64,000 nt of DNA from Colius striatus (Eukaryota; Chordata; Aves; Coliiformes; Coliidae). The number at the start of each line of letters is the position of its first letter. Positions within the stretch are counted from its first letter, which is position 1. The stretch is taken from the NCBI RefSeq assembly GCF_028858725.1, contig NC_084775.1:15893597-15957596 (forward strand). Direction: 5' to 3'. A program made the translations under genes and the position numbers. Below are positions 1 through 12,000 of this stretch, one piece after another. The notes below the pieces were generated by a model that saw only the letters and a program-made list of their open reading frames with translations, ran no database searches and had not been told where the DNA came from.

Positions 1-1189
1 GTGTTAAACGCTCCCCTGTCACATCCAGGTGCCTTTGGTGCTGCAGGGATTGCTTTCTGATGGTTCTTTGTCACTGACATACAAGCTGACAAAGGCAGTA
101 AAACCAGATCCCAAAAAGCAAGCGTGTGGGTGATGTGGTGGCAGAAAGGTGTGTGGTTTCTGCAGGAGCTGAGCCCAGGGGGGTCGCTGGGACTTTCAGG
201 AGAGCTGCAGCTCTTCCCTTTCCCTTCCCCTCCCCTCTGAGGTGTGGTGACATTTTTGATATGTATGTGGTGAGAAAATTAACACCTCACCTCCAGAACA
301 GAGATACAGCAAATTCTAGCCCAAGCCAGACTTGTGTGAGTTGGAATTCAAGTGCGGGGGAAGCAAAGCACCCTTTATTCTTGCTGCAAGCAGAGTGTAA
401 CTGAGGATCTGTCTGGAGCTGGGCAGGAGCTGGGTGGGTGCTGTCGGTCCCTGGGCACGCTGTCAGCAGAGCTGTCCCATCCCTGCCGTAGCAATGGGGC
501 AGCTTTGGTTGTTCACCTTTGTTTGGGAAGTAGTTTGCAAATTCACCCAGCTGTTAAAGGAACATTTACTGGGTTTTGTTTAGTCCTTTATCTGACTGTA
601 GGCTATCCAGTTTTCCTAGGTATAAAAGCTTCTTCATATTAGTTGTGCTTGAGCTAAAATGTCTTGTCACTGGTCCAGCAGAGCCTATGGCTGTGATCTC
701 CCACGCTGAGATGAGCTTTGCTGGTAGAAACACCGGAGCTGGTCCCGCTGGCACTGCCCTTCCCGGCCTGGTACCCTTCCCTTAGGCTTCAGACAAAGGC
801 TTCCAGCATGCTGGTGCTGGTTGGCTGTGCCAGGGGGATGCTGGTGGGTTGGACCAGTGCCGTGCTTGCCGGGTGAGGGTGACAGGGCACAGCTCCAGGA
901 GCTGGACCATGGCGTGGTCACATTCCAGTTTTCCTTCATTCCAACAACTCTCCTTTAGGAATGCAGCAGAAGTTGTTCTGCTTCTGTCAAGAGTGGGGAA
1001 AACAGGGAGTGGTGTCGTTAGGTTGTGGTTCCAACAGAATCGCGAGTGTGAGCAGTCCAGTGCAGAGGTGGTGGGAAACATTTGGTGCTAAAACCAAAGC
1101 AGTCTCTCCCAGCCGTGTCCCTGCACAGGGGATGCTGCTCATGCCCAGTAGAAATGCTCCAGGTGATGCCATCTCTGAGGGATATGGTT

Positions 1190-1265
1190 TAGTTTAGTGA
1201 TGGGCTTGGCAGCGTGAGGTTACTGCTTGGACTTGATGATCTCAAAGGTCTTCTCCAACTGTGCT
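1190..1265 (+). mobile_element. CR1-like LINE 3'-end fragment
   Basis: A short stretch with the wording 'gcttggacttgatgatctcaaaggtc' broken over 1222-1250 matches the usual CR1 3' tail, in which a 'ttggac-tgatgatct' phrase precedes 'aggtc-ttccaac'. Only about 70 bp are recognisable and the 5' side is lost. It is an old, inactive insertion that lies within the presumed upstream 3' UTR. Confidence 0.55.
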
Positions 1266-1579
1266 GATCTCCAATGGCACCTGGCCCCAGCGCACGCAGC
1301 GACGGCCGTGGGTTGGGCTGCTGGAAAGGGCTGTGCCCAGAGCTTCGGGTGCAGCTCTTTTCCTGGCAGCTGGTCAGTTTTGGGCCAGGCCCTGCCTGGG
1401 TGTCCCCTCAGAGCCGTGTGCCGTGGCGCTGGCAGCCGGCGCTGGGCACTCCAGTGGGGAGTGAATGATCCTCGTCGTGTGAGTGAACACAAGGAGTGAG
1501 TCTTCTACAAATCAAAGAGAAACCCCAAGAGGTGTATTTTGACAAAGCATAGTTATTAATTTTAATATTGTAAAAAAGA

Positions 1580-1585
1580 AATAAA
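1580..1585 (+). terminator. AATAAA, possible proximal polyadenylation signal
   Basis: AATAAA lies inside a very AT-rich stretch of the presumed upstream 3' UTR. No clear GU-rich element follows at the expected distance, so it is a weak candidate. Confidence 0.25.
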
Positions 1586-1975
1586 GAAGGAAAATATCTA
1601 AAGTATAGAGAGCTGATGTCTGTGCAGGGCCTGGGGTGCCCGGCTCGCCTGCCTCTGTTCCCGTTGGTTTCTGTCCATGGTGTACATATCGTGTGGATGG
1701 GACATTGGCCGTTTTAATACTGTTGTTAAATTGTATTTTTATTTTGTGTTACTCACCACAGACTCAGCTTTATTTTGTTTATGTAAAGGTTGCTATGCTA
1801 TGGAGGTGTGAAACCGAGAATTCTATTTTAACAAGAAGAAAAAGAAGCGTTTTATATTATTTATTAAACACATGTTTCTCCAACTTCTGACATTCCACAG
1901 GATTCCTGCTCCGTGTTTGTACAGCAGTGGCAGTTCCTTTCCAGCGGGATCAGTCAGCTTTATTCTGTTTTTCAT

Positions 1976-1981
1976 AATAAA
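1976..1981 (+). terminator. AATAAA, possible alternative polyadenylation signal
   Basis: AATAAA follows an AT-rich, T-rich 3'-UTR-like block (1690-1900) and is a plausible intermediate poly(A) site of the upstream gene. Sequence continues UTR-like to 3825, so this would be one of several alternative ends. Confidence 0.35.
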
Positions 1982-3801
1982 GTCGAAAGAGTTTCCCTCA
2001 GCCTGTCCAGCTCACCCTTCTGTTACCAGCACAGGGACCTCTGGGCACTGTCAGGGCCGTCTCCAAGTGCAGGGGCTGGTGAGTGCAGAGACATCTGACA
2101 GACTCTTGCGAACAAACCTCTTGGTTTGGTGTTTCTAGTTTTGCCCTTTGTCCCAGAGGGCATCCCGGAGGGCAAGCTGTCCTTCACACCGCCCTGTGCT
2201 GCCTAGTGAGGAGTGACCTGAAACTGGGGCAAGGAATCAGCTGGATATTGGATAAAGCTGAGACGTCAGCTCAGGTGTTTGCCAGGCTCAGTGTGGGAGG
2301 GGGAGGACGAGCCCAGCGAGGCCACGGCACACGGCACTGGAGCAGGCGGGTGCGCTCGGCGCGGGGCTGTGGTGAGCGCAGGGCAGAGCCCGGCACCGAG
2401 GGTCACAAAAATGGATTGACTGGAAATGATTTTTGCTGTTTCAGGGTGATCACTTGGTCCTTAAAAATAAGCTAGGCCTGTCAAGGCAGGAGAGGTGTCC
2501 TGCAAAGTGTCAGGGTGCTGGGAGGCCAGGGCAGGTGCCAGGCCGTGGTGCAGGACTCTGCTTCCCATGGCAGAGGGGGGCAGTGGGGGCTCGGCGGTGC
2601 CACATCCTCCCTGGCCTGGGCTTGCTTGGCCTGCCAGGAGAGTTTGCTGCTGAGCTGCTACTGCTGGGCACATCTGTAGGTGACCAAACCAGACAACTCT
2701 TTCCCCAAAGGCACAAAAATAGCACAGAATTCATCTGGTAACTCATTTGCTAAAGACAACTGCAGTCGCAGCCGCGGGCTCTGCGGTTTGAGGAGCGCCT
2801 GGGCTGTTACAGCACGTGTTTCTGATTTCCACAGAGGTGGAGCTCAAGGCACGTGCTCTGCAGCTGAGCCGAGCGACATCCCGAGGGCACATCGTGGCTG
2901 TTGCTGCTGGAGCCGCCTCTTTGCTTTGGGACGCTGCCTGAAGCAGGGAGGGGGTGGCTGCTCTTTCCCCATCAAGAGTTCTTGCCTGGTTTTGCACTGG
3001 CCCCTCCTCGTGCCAGCCTGGTTGTGCTTGGCTGTGGCATTGGACAGGGCAGCGGCGGCAGTGGAACTGTGCCGGTGGGACTGTGGTTTCTCACTGGCAC
3101 CTGCCAGAAACGTGCTGTGACTGGGACAGCGCTGAGCACAGGGCCAAGCAGGGGATCTGTTAGGAGGCCTGGGGACAGGATCAGAAATGTGATTGTTCTC
3201 CAAGGTCAGGATCTATCAGGGTGTGTGTAACTCGCTGTGCTGCCAGCGGGGAACAGGAGACGGACCTGGCGTGCTCCGGGCTTGCCTGGCTGTAGGGCTG
3301 GGGAGGGGCTTTGGGGCAGATCAGAGAGCAGGGGAGATGGCAGAGAGAAACGAGTGAAAAACAGAATAAAGCGAGAGCATCCTCAGAGAGGCATCTGCAC
3401 CAGCACTGTTTCAGTGGCTGCATTCGGTCCTCTGGAACAGAAAAGGAGCAGATTCACACAAACAGCTACTCGTGACTGAAAGAAAATCTATGGAGAGAGA
3501 ACCTGTTTTCAGTGTGTAATTTAATGGTAAGAAAAAGCCAGTATCTGTAAATAACTTTAGATATTGTATCTATGAGAATCATTCTTTGTTTTCTGTACTT
3601 GGCTCTTTCCATATTTATTGTGGGGAGGAGGCTGTGGCCGTGTCTGCTGCACGGCCCGTCCCCGGGGACAGCCCCAGCCCTTCGTGACGGATGTGCCACT
3701 CTCACTTAACCCCGCCGGTATTTTTTTTAAAGGATGATTTTGGCACAGCTTAAGCTGCTTCTGTGTGTTGGTCAGTACAACTGTTCTCCTACGAGAACCC
3801 C

Positions 3802-3807
3802 AATAAA
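3802..3807 (+). terminator. AATAAA polyadenylation signal, likely end of the upstream gene
   Basis: AATAAA is followed within about 15 bases by a GT-rich downstream element (gcgtgtgtgctc) and then a T-rich run, the classic arrangement around a cleavage site. Beyond it the composition becomes GC-rich and promoter-like. I take cleavage near 3820-3826 as the most likely end of the upstream transcript. Confidence 0.5.
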
Positions 3808-4843
3808 AGCCGTCCTTTGCGTGTGTGCTCCTGCCTGGTTCTTTCGGCCTCGCTTGCTGCCGGGATGGGAGTCCCTGTGCCCCTTTGCCCCCCGCTGCCT
3901 CTCGCAGAGGTAAGTCCCTTTGCTCCCTGGAGCAGCTGCTGTTCAGGTGCAGGGTGTGTGTTCTGCTTTGCTGTGGGTGGCTGTGTCGGATGATGGGGTG
4001 GGTGTCAGTGATGGGATGGTGCCGGATGCAGTGAGCGCCTGTGTGTGACCCTCAGCCTCATCTGCTGGGGCAGGGACTATCAGGTGTTTTGTGGCTTTCC
4101 AAGAGGGTAGGAGCGACTGGGATGCTCAGAGCTGTGGGGTGCCCCAGCAGTGAGCCCCACACACAGCCAGTCCCTGAGCGACGGTGTGAAGGATCATCTG
4201 GAACTGTGTGTGCTCGTGGCGTTCCTGGGTGGAGCTGGGGTTTGGTGGGATGCTTGGGGCAAGCCTCCCTCTCCTGCCTGGCACCTACTAACACTCCATT
4301 TCCTTTCTCATTAACAGAGCTTTCCCTCCTGCTGCTGTGGCCGTCCGTGGAGCTCTCTGGGGAGCTGTGGTGCAGAGAAGGGTGGGTGACACCTGCAGCA
4401 TCCTGCAGCACTGGGTGGGCGTTGGGTGCTGGTGTGGGGGAAGTGGGGCCTGTCAGTCCCCGCAGGGTCACGCCATGGCCCCTCCACGCGCTCTGCCCCT
4501 GTCCCAGCTCTGTGTGGAGGGGAGGCTGGGGATGGGGCAGGCAGGGCTGCCGCTGCGTCCCTGTGCCGCACCCAGGCTGCTGACTCCCGTGCTGTTTGTG
4601 CCACAGTGACTTTTTCTTTCCACCAGCCAGGGCCTATTTTGAGCCCAGCTCAGCCCCCCCTCCAGGCTGGGGCTGGCAGCTGGGCAGCCCCATGTCAGAG
4701 CTCCAGTCCTGGAGGGTCCCCTCCTGCCCCAGCCCCCGTGGGCACTGGGGAGGGCCGGGTGAGGGTGTGAGGGGCCGGGCAGTGGGAGGGCCTGGCGGGG
4801 CCGTGGCCTCTCCCCAGCTGAGGCCCCGGAGCCACTCTGGCGG

Positions 4844-4853
4844 GTATTTTTAG
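4844..4853 (+). promoter_or_regulatory. MEF2-like site
   Basis: GTATTTTTAG matches the MEF2 consensus YTAWWWWTAR except for the first base. It is flanked by CAGCTG E-boxes at 4815 and 4872, a pairing common in striated-muscle enhancers and promoters. Confidence 0.4.
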
Positions 4854-5108
4854 CCGTGACATGTGTCCCCTCAGCTGCGGTGTGGGGGCGGTGGGGGGAG
4901 GCGCAGGCTGAGGCGCTGCCGCTCACTCTCCGTCCTGCAGCCGCCGTCCCGCGCCCGGTGCTGCCGTGGGCCGCCAGCCCTGCGCCCGCAGCCCCCCGCA
5001 CAGGTACAGGCGCTCCGGGGGGCTCTGGGGAGGGGGTGAGGGCCAGGGGCTGAGCGGAGCTCGCTGGGTGTGCTGGCAGCCGGGCCCTGGGCCCCTCGGC
5101 TGGGAGGG

Positions 5109-5118
5109 CTATTTTTAG
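5109..5118 (+). promoter_or_regulatory. MEF2 consensus site
   Basis: CTATTTTTAG is a perfect match to YTAWWWWTAR and lies 874 bp upstream of the start codon. MYO18B is expressed mainly in skeletal and cardiac muscle, so a MEF2 element here is biologically sensible. Binding is inferred. Confidence 0.5.
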
Positions 5119-5982
5119 CTGGGAATGGATGGCGATAGCGGCCGTCCCGGTGTCAGGGGCAGCTTCCAGCCCCTGCTCGGCGCTGGGGAGAGGGGCACAG
5201 GTGGGCTGTGACCAGAGGGTGGCCGGGACCCCCTCGATGGCCTCAGCTCTTGGCATGGCAGCGGGTCCCGGGTGGCTCCACGTGGCAGCCCACCGGAGAT
5301 TCCCCCAGGAGAGGCTGCGTCTCACTCCCCGTGTGTGGGGAGACGGAGCGATGCTGGTGGTCCCAGGCCCTTGTTGGAGCCCAGCTGTGTGCTTGGGAAG
5401 GCACGTCCCCCTGCGTGCCCCGGTTTCCCCACGTGCAGAGCAGGGCTGAGGACTCGGCTCGGCTGCTGCGGGGTGGCTGCCACAGACCCCTTCCTGGCTC
5501 AGAGCTCTGGCTGTGCCATTTGGGGCCAGCCCTGGGGCAGTATGGGGGTAGCACCGGTTCCTGCTGGGAGCAAGGGCACGTGGCCCGAGAAGGCCACTGA
5601 CATTCCTGCGCCGGCTCCTGGCCGCTCCTGCCCTTTACTGTACAAGGAGCTGCGGCGGCAGCGGGGCCAGGCCAGCGCCGACCTGCCCCGTGCCTGAATG
5701 ATCCCGACAGGTGAAGCCGGGATCAGCCCTGAACAGGGCTCAGGCGGGTTCCTGCGGCCACCCTGTGCCCCCCAGCCCCGGGCAGCGGGGTCCCGGAGCC
5801 ACCCCCCGTGCCCGTCCCCTCTGTGCCACGCTCCAGCCGGTGCCGTGAGCTGAAGCTGGGGCAAGATGCTGGTGCTGCCGGCCTTGGCACGGCCGCGGGG
5901 CCAGGGGGAGCCGCTGGTAACCGTGTCCTTTCTCTCCGCCTTGTGTGGCCCCGTGGCTCTGACCGCAGCGTCCCGCCTCGCC

Positions 5983-6021
5983 ATGGCCATCTCCTCGCGC
6001 CTCGCGCTCTGGGAGCAGAAG
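5983..6021 (+). CDS. MYO18B: MYO18B exon 1 (start codon), residues 1-13
   Basis: Encodes [13 protein letters not shown], the conserved N-terminal peptide of vertebrate myosin XVIIIB, which fixes the ATG at 5983 in a good context (gcc atg g). The exon probably begins at 5969 after a gaccgcag acceptor. The next exon is phase 0, so the natural end is after AAG at 6021, but the following bases are GAAAGT rather than GTAAGT. The nearest GT in the same phase is at 6037 and would add five residues (ESLGR). The start is secure; the 3' end is uncertain. Confidence 0.85.
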
Positions 6022-9000
6022 GAAAGTCTCGGTCGGGTGGTGGCACCAGCGGTGTTTCGGGGCCAGGCGCTCACGGGCTGCTCAAGGGCTCTGTGCCGGG
6101 GGGATGCACCGCAGCTGCACGCCTCGGGGGCCTCCCCGCGCACGCCTGTCATGCTGTGTCCGTCTGTCCTGGCTCTGAGCCCCTTCGCAGCCCAGCTGTG
6201 CTGGTTTGAGTGGTTTTGCCGTGGGGCTGAGCCTCGCTGCAGGGTTTGCTGCTGGTGCTGCTGCGTGGTGGTGGGGCTGGGTAAGCCTTTGCTGCGGGAG
6301 CTGTGGGCTGTGGGGAGGGATGTTGGCTGGGACCTGGCACAGAGGCACCTGCAGGTCTGCACGTGGCTGTGGTGATGCCGGGAGCTGCTGCTGGCTGGTT
6401 CCTCCGTGGCCATGCCGGAGCTGCAGCGCCCATGGGCTCCCTACAGTGCCCATCCCGTGGTGTGGCCTGCAGATGTCTCTGCTTCTTGGCAGGGCTTTTC
6501 TTCTTGGTGCTTTTCCTCCCGCTCGCCACAGCCTCCCTGAGCCAGCCTGGTGCTTGTGGGTGGCCCACGGCCTCCCTGGCAGCGTGCAGGCTGGTGGTGG
6601 TGGCCCCGGTGCCGGAGCGGGGTGCTGCTGCTCTGCTGCTGTGCCAGGGCTCTGTCCCTGCTGCCCTGTGACCTGGCTGCTGCTCCTGCACACAGATCAG
6701 GGACGAGGACCGGGCTCCCCCCCCGGCCACCCCCCCACTGCTGCTGTCGGTCATCCCCGGGGGGTTCATCAAGCAGCTCGTGCGGGAGACAGAGAAGGAG
6801 GCGAAGGCGGCCAAGCTGAGGAAGGAGAGCAAGGGGAGCGTGAAGGAGGAGGTGAGGGGTGAGGAGCCCTGAGCAGAGGCCTCCTGCCCAGAGTCCTGCA
6901 GTGTCCCCAGCCCAAAGCCAGTCCCTGTGGGGTCCCATGACACCAGCTCCAGCCATGAACCAGCCTCGAGCAATTAATGCTGGAGACTTTGTTAACTCAG
7001 CTTGCCATTCCTCACTTGCTTAATTGGAAGGCGAGTAATTAGGCAGAGCACGAGGCTCCAGTCAGCTCACTGAGCACAGGAAGGAGGGCGCATGAGGTGT
7101 CTCTGGTTGCCGTGGGTGGAGGGGTGGGATGTGGCCAGGCAAGAGGAGGAGGAAGAGGAGGAAGCCAACAGTGCAGCCGGGGCCAGGCCTGAGGGAGCAG
7201 GTCAGGGCTGGAGCTCCGTGTCCTGTGGGGGCTGTGGGGCTGGGGTCTCCCCTTCGCCCTGTCCCTGTCAGACCTGGCTCCTCTCCTTTGCTCGCAGCCC
7301 GTGGGGCAGGACAGCACGGCCAGGGACACGCCAGGTGCCGGAGGAGCCGTGGCTGGTGCCGGGCAGCCGCTGCAGAACGGGCTGCACACGGAGGGACAGG
7401 GGGGAGAAGGGGTCCTGACCCCCCCACGCAAGGAGCTGCCCCCTGCCAGGGCTGTCACCAGCAAAGCCCCATCCCCTGCACCCGCCCCAGCAGCTCCTGC
7501 CCCCAGACTGGCAGAGACCCCTCGCCCGGAGGCTCCAGAGGCAGCAAAGCCGTCGTGCCCCAGGAAGAGCCCCAAGGACACCCAACCCAGGGGCAGCCCC
7601 CCAGCTCCAGCCCCTGTGCCCAGCAAGGGCTGCAGGAAAGTTCCAGAGAAGGACGGGGACACAGCCAAGGGGATGGGCCCTGAGAGCACCAAGAAGGAGA
7701 AGGGAACGGCCCCAAGCCACGAGCTGCCCCAAACCAAGGCAAGAGTCAAGAGGGAGCTGGGGCCGGTCAGGAAAGAGCCAGAGAAGGTGAAGAAAGATGC
7801 TGGAGGTGGCAAGAAGGAGCCAGTGGAAATGAAGACACCTGGAAAAACTGCAAACAAGTCAGAGGGGGTCAAGGAGGAGCCAGGAGGGATCCAAGAAAAG
7901 TCAGAAGATGTGGCAAAGGAGGTGGAGAAGGTGAAGGAAGAGCCAGGAGAGGGTAAAGATGCACCAGGAGAGAGCAAAGAGACCGTTGAGAGTGCGGACA
8001 CGGAGCAGGTAACGTGTTTGCAGACCTGATGGGCTGTCTCAGGGCACTGACCCATCATGTTCCCACGTTCATGCAGCTCCTCCCATTTGCATGGGCTGGG
8101 GGAAGGTGCCTCCCAGGGCTGTCCAGGTGGGCAGAAGAGGGGCTGGGGGTCTGCCTGGGGGTGTTGCTGCTTGAGGGACAAGTGTAGTTTGTCCAACCCA
8201 GTTTTCTGCTGGTTCCTGCATGGTTCCCCTCTCTCCTCCCTGCAGGCTCCCAGGGATGTTTGGTACGAAGCAGAGAAGGTTTGGCTTGTGGAACAGGATG
8301 GATTCACGCTCGGTAACTCACTCCCTCTGCCCTCACTGTCCAGGGCCAAAGATCAGGCCTGTCCCCATCCTGGTTGTGGGGTGGGAGTGGGTGGGCACTG
8401 GGTGCTGCTCTAACACCGTGCCGTGGCCATCCCTACACGGGGCTGTGGCTGGAGGTCAGCTCTCGGCAGCTTCCCATGCTGCAGCCGGCAATGCCTGTGG
8501 CTGCTGTGGCTGTGCCATGCCAGAGGGACTCACAGGCCCTGGCTGTGCCACGCTGTGCCAGAGGGACTCACAGGGCTCCCGTTGCAGCCACGCAGCTGAA
8601 GCCAGACGTGGGGACGCCGGAGCTGCCAGCCGGGCGGCTGCGGGTGCGACGGGAGGCAGACGGCGGCGTCACCGAGGTGGACGAGGACAGTGTGCAGCGG
8701 GTGAGCCCCCTCCTCAGGTTTGGCTGCTGCAGGGGTCCCACAGCACCTGTACATGGCAGTTCCTGAGCAGGATGAGGCCAGGGGCAGCCCTGTCACTGGC
8801 CATCAGCCCAGGCTGGATGCGTCCATGGTGCTGGCAGGGTCCAGCACAGCCCATGCCACGATGGCAGAGCTGCAGGGGGGGCCTCCATCTCTCTCTCCTT
8901 GCAGACCAACCCCCCCAGCCTGGATTTGGCCGAGGATCTGGCCACACTCATCAGCCTCAACGAGTGCAGCGTCGTGCACACGCTGCAGCAGCGCTACCGG

Positions 9001-12000
9001 GCACGGCTGCCCTACACCCACGCCGGGCCCAGCCTGGTGGCCATCAGGCCCAGCTTTCCTGCCAGCAGCAGCCCGGGAAAGGTGAGCCGTGCTCGGGGGG
9101 GGACACCGTGGGGCTGTGGGGACCCGCCGTGGGATCGCGGAGCCCCGCGGGAGCGGCTGCGGCGCTGCGCTGCCGGCAGGTGGCGCCGTGGCACCGTCAC
9201 AGCGCGGGACGGGCCGGGCTCGAGGCAGCGAGCGCTGCGGCTGGGCCGGGACGCCATGCGCAGGGCTGGCGGTGTCTGGGGGTGCTCTGGGGATGCTCGG
9301 GGCCAGGGGTGCTTTGGGGATGCTCGAGGCCAGGGATGCTCTGGGGATGATGCTTTGGATTGCTCAGGGCCAGGGATGCTCTGGGGGTACTCAGAGCCAG
9401 GGATGCTCTGGGGATGCTCAGGGCCAAGGATGCTTTGGGGATGCTCGGGGCCAGGGATGCTCTGGGGATGCTCAGGGCCAAGGATGCTTTGGGGATGATG
9501 CTTTGGATTGCTCAGGGCCAGAGATGCTCTGGGGGTACTCAGAGCCAGGGATGCTTTGAGGGTGCTCAAAGCCGAGAATGCTCTGGGGATGCTCAGGGCC
9601 AGGGATGCTCTGGGGATGCTCAGGACTAGGGCTGCTTTGAAGATGATGCTTTGGATTGCTCAGGGCCAGAGATGCTTTGGGGATGCTCAGAGTCAGGGAT
9701 GCTTTGGGGATGCTCGGGGTCAGGGATGCTCTGGGGGTACGCAGGGCCAGGGCTGCTTTGGGGATGATGCTTTGGATTGCTCAGGGCCAGGGATGCTCTG
9801 GGAATGCTCAGGGATAGGGATGCTCTGGGGATGCTCAGGGACATGGGTGTTTGCAGCTGTCCCAGCACAGAAGTTTTCCTGGCTTCCCTGAGATAATTAC
9901 TGCATTGCCATGATGTGCACTCTGAGGTCTGGGGGTGCCAGGGACAGGGAGGGTGGTCCTGCTGCAGGTTCCCTGGGTCAGTCCCCAGTGCCTTCTCCAG
10001 TGCTGATGCAGTGAGGGCAGGTTGGCTGGGAGGCATTTCCCCTTCCCCTGGGAATCTCAGGGGATTCTGCACCTTGGGGAGAAACTGTCACCCTGAGAGT
10101 GACTCTGCAGGATTTTCTCTCCAAGGAGCCTGTTTTGGGATGTGTCTCCTCCTGTCTCCCTGCCCACAGGCACTGAAGGGGAAGCGGGACAGCACGGCCC
10201 CACACATCTGCTCCGTGGCACAGAGAGCCTACAGGAACCTGCTGCTGCAGCGGCAGGACCAGGCCATCGTGCCCCTGGGCCGCAGCGGGGCTGGCAAGAC
10301 CACGTGCTGCCAGAGTGCCCTGGAGTACCTGGTGGGCACAGCAGGCAGCCTGGATGGCAGGGTCTCAGGTACAGGACATGGTGGGCAGTGTGCATGGCAG
10401 GGTCAGGTACAGGGCACAGAGGACAGTGTGCATGGCAGGGTCAGGTACAGGGCACAGAGGACAGTGTGCATGGCAGGGTCTCGGGAATGGAGCCAGATGG
10501 CTGCTGTGAGCTCTGAGCCCAAGCCCCTGCAGTGGTGCAGCGAGCCCTGGCAGCAGGGCTGCAGGGTACTTGGTGGTGGGCAGAGTCAGTGCACAGAGGC
10601 TGTTGGTGCAGGAGGGGGGTGCATGCAAAGGCAGAGGTGATGCAGTTTCCATCTGCTAGCCATTTGTCCCATTCCTGGCCTCATTCATGCCCATGGGGGT
10701 GGCTTGTGGGGGCGTTGGGGCTGCAGCTCAGGAGGCTGTGAGCAGTGGGGGTGCTGCTGCTGCTGCTCGCCCGTCCCAGACCCAACAGATTTGCTATTTT
10801 GATAAACACCAGCGTAAGCACCAGAAGGGAATTACTTGTGTGCTTGGGGCAGCACTTTTCTCGTCTGATCAAGTTTCTGGTGACATGAGAGGAAGCGCTG
10901 TGGAGCAATCAGAGGCTTTAGAGGGCAGGGTTGGATTTCGGAGGTCTGAGAAGGGCTGAGGAATGGCCTGGAGTACAGGGGAGGGGTGGGCAGGTTGGCA
11001 TGTCCCCTTCCTACCAGCCTACACATGCTCACGTGGTGTGGGATGGAAACCATGTGCCTGGTCAGTGCCCTGAGTCCTGTGTCCTGGGCCAGACCCTGGG
11101 AGGAGCTGTTGGAGGGGCAGGTGGGAGGAGAATCCCCCCAGCCCCAGCATCCATTTGCAGCCCTGAGGCTGTGCCAGTGCAGCAGCAGCAGCAGTTGGGC
11201 TCTGCCCCAGTGAGCACCAGGGTGAAGCAGAGCTGCAGCCATCACAGGGGGCTCAGGGAGCTGCTGGGGCCCATTTTACAGTGGAGAAGATCCAGGCGAT
11301 GTTCACAGTCCTGGGAGCCTTTGGGTCGGTGACCACCAGCCACAGCAGCAGCTCCACGCGCTTCTCCATGGTCCTGTCGCTGGATTTCAGTGCCACGGGC
11401 CGGGTAACGGCTGCTCACCTCCAGGTATGGAGATGGGCACTCTGCAGAGATGGGAGAGCTCACCCCTGGGGACATGGGAGGGCTGTGGCTGAAGGCTTAT
11501 CCAAAGTAGCATCTTTGCTCAGGCCTTGTTGCATTGCTCTGGAGGTGGGAGGGACCATGGCTCTTGCATCCATGCACTCAGCTGTTGCTCCTTGGTGCCT
11601 GCCTGGGGCACCACTCAGCTCACAGCCTGGGCAGGAGGAGCAGCCTCCAGAGCAGGAGAAATACAGCTCCTCCTTGATAGCTTTTCCTCATCTCTGGGTG
11701 CCACTGTCCCCTCTGTCCCCTGCAAGCCTGGGTGCCCTGGCACCCTGCCCACACCAAGGATTACCCCCACCTCTGCTCCTTCCCCAGACCATGCTGCTGG
11801 AGAGGGGCCGTGTGGCCCAGCAGCCCCCTGGCGAGAGCAGCTTCAACGTCTTCCCCCTGATGCTGGCAGGGCTGGATGCAGCACAGAGGTAGGTGTGTGG
11901 CTCTGCTGATGGGACCCTCAGCACCCAAGGGTCCCCTCAGGATTTAGCCCCACTGCTGATTGCTTCAGCAATGTGGTTTTTGAGACCCCTCAGATGGGAA

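Larger units (their letters stand above)
1..3825 (+). other. Probable 3' UTR of an upstream gene (GRK3 by synteny)
   Basis: No coding exon is recognisable here; the open frames are short, have no family resemblance and overlap each other. AT-rich stretches (about 1530-1880 and 3470-3620) and several AATAAA hexamers look like a long 3' UTR on the + strand ending near 3825. In vertebrates the gene immediately upstream of MYO18B in the same orientation is GRK3 (ADRBK2), whose 3' UTR is long, so this is the best candidate. The GRK3 C-terminal coding exon is not in the window, so the assignment is inferred from gene order only. Confidence 0.4.
3826..5968 (+). promoter_or_regulatory. MYO18B: Presumptive MYO18B promoter and 5' non-coding region
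   Basis: GC-rich DNA between the upstream poly(A) signal and the first coding exon, with no coding exon. It contains CAGCTG E-boxes at 4815-4820 and 4872-4877, a MEF2-like element at 4844-4853, a perfect MEF2 consensus at 5109-5118 and a TEAD/M-CAT core (GGAATG) just after it. A possible non-coding first exon ends with CAG|GTACAGG at 5003. A good acceptor (gaccgcag) ends at 5968, so the start-codon exon probably begins at 5969 and is preceded by at least one untranslated exon. The transcription start cannot be fixed from sequence. Confidence 0.5.

Noticed and set aside
126..3705. Numerous short open frames on both strands at the left end
   Set aside because: Short, overlapping, with no recognisable domains or splice-compatible partners; the region reads as 3' UTR.
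7039..8349. 436-residue antisense open frame
   Set aside because: It is the complement of GC-rich exon 3 and neighbours; low complexity and no family resemblance. The + strand is a validated exon.
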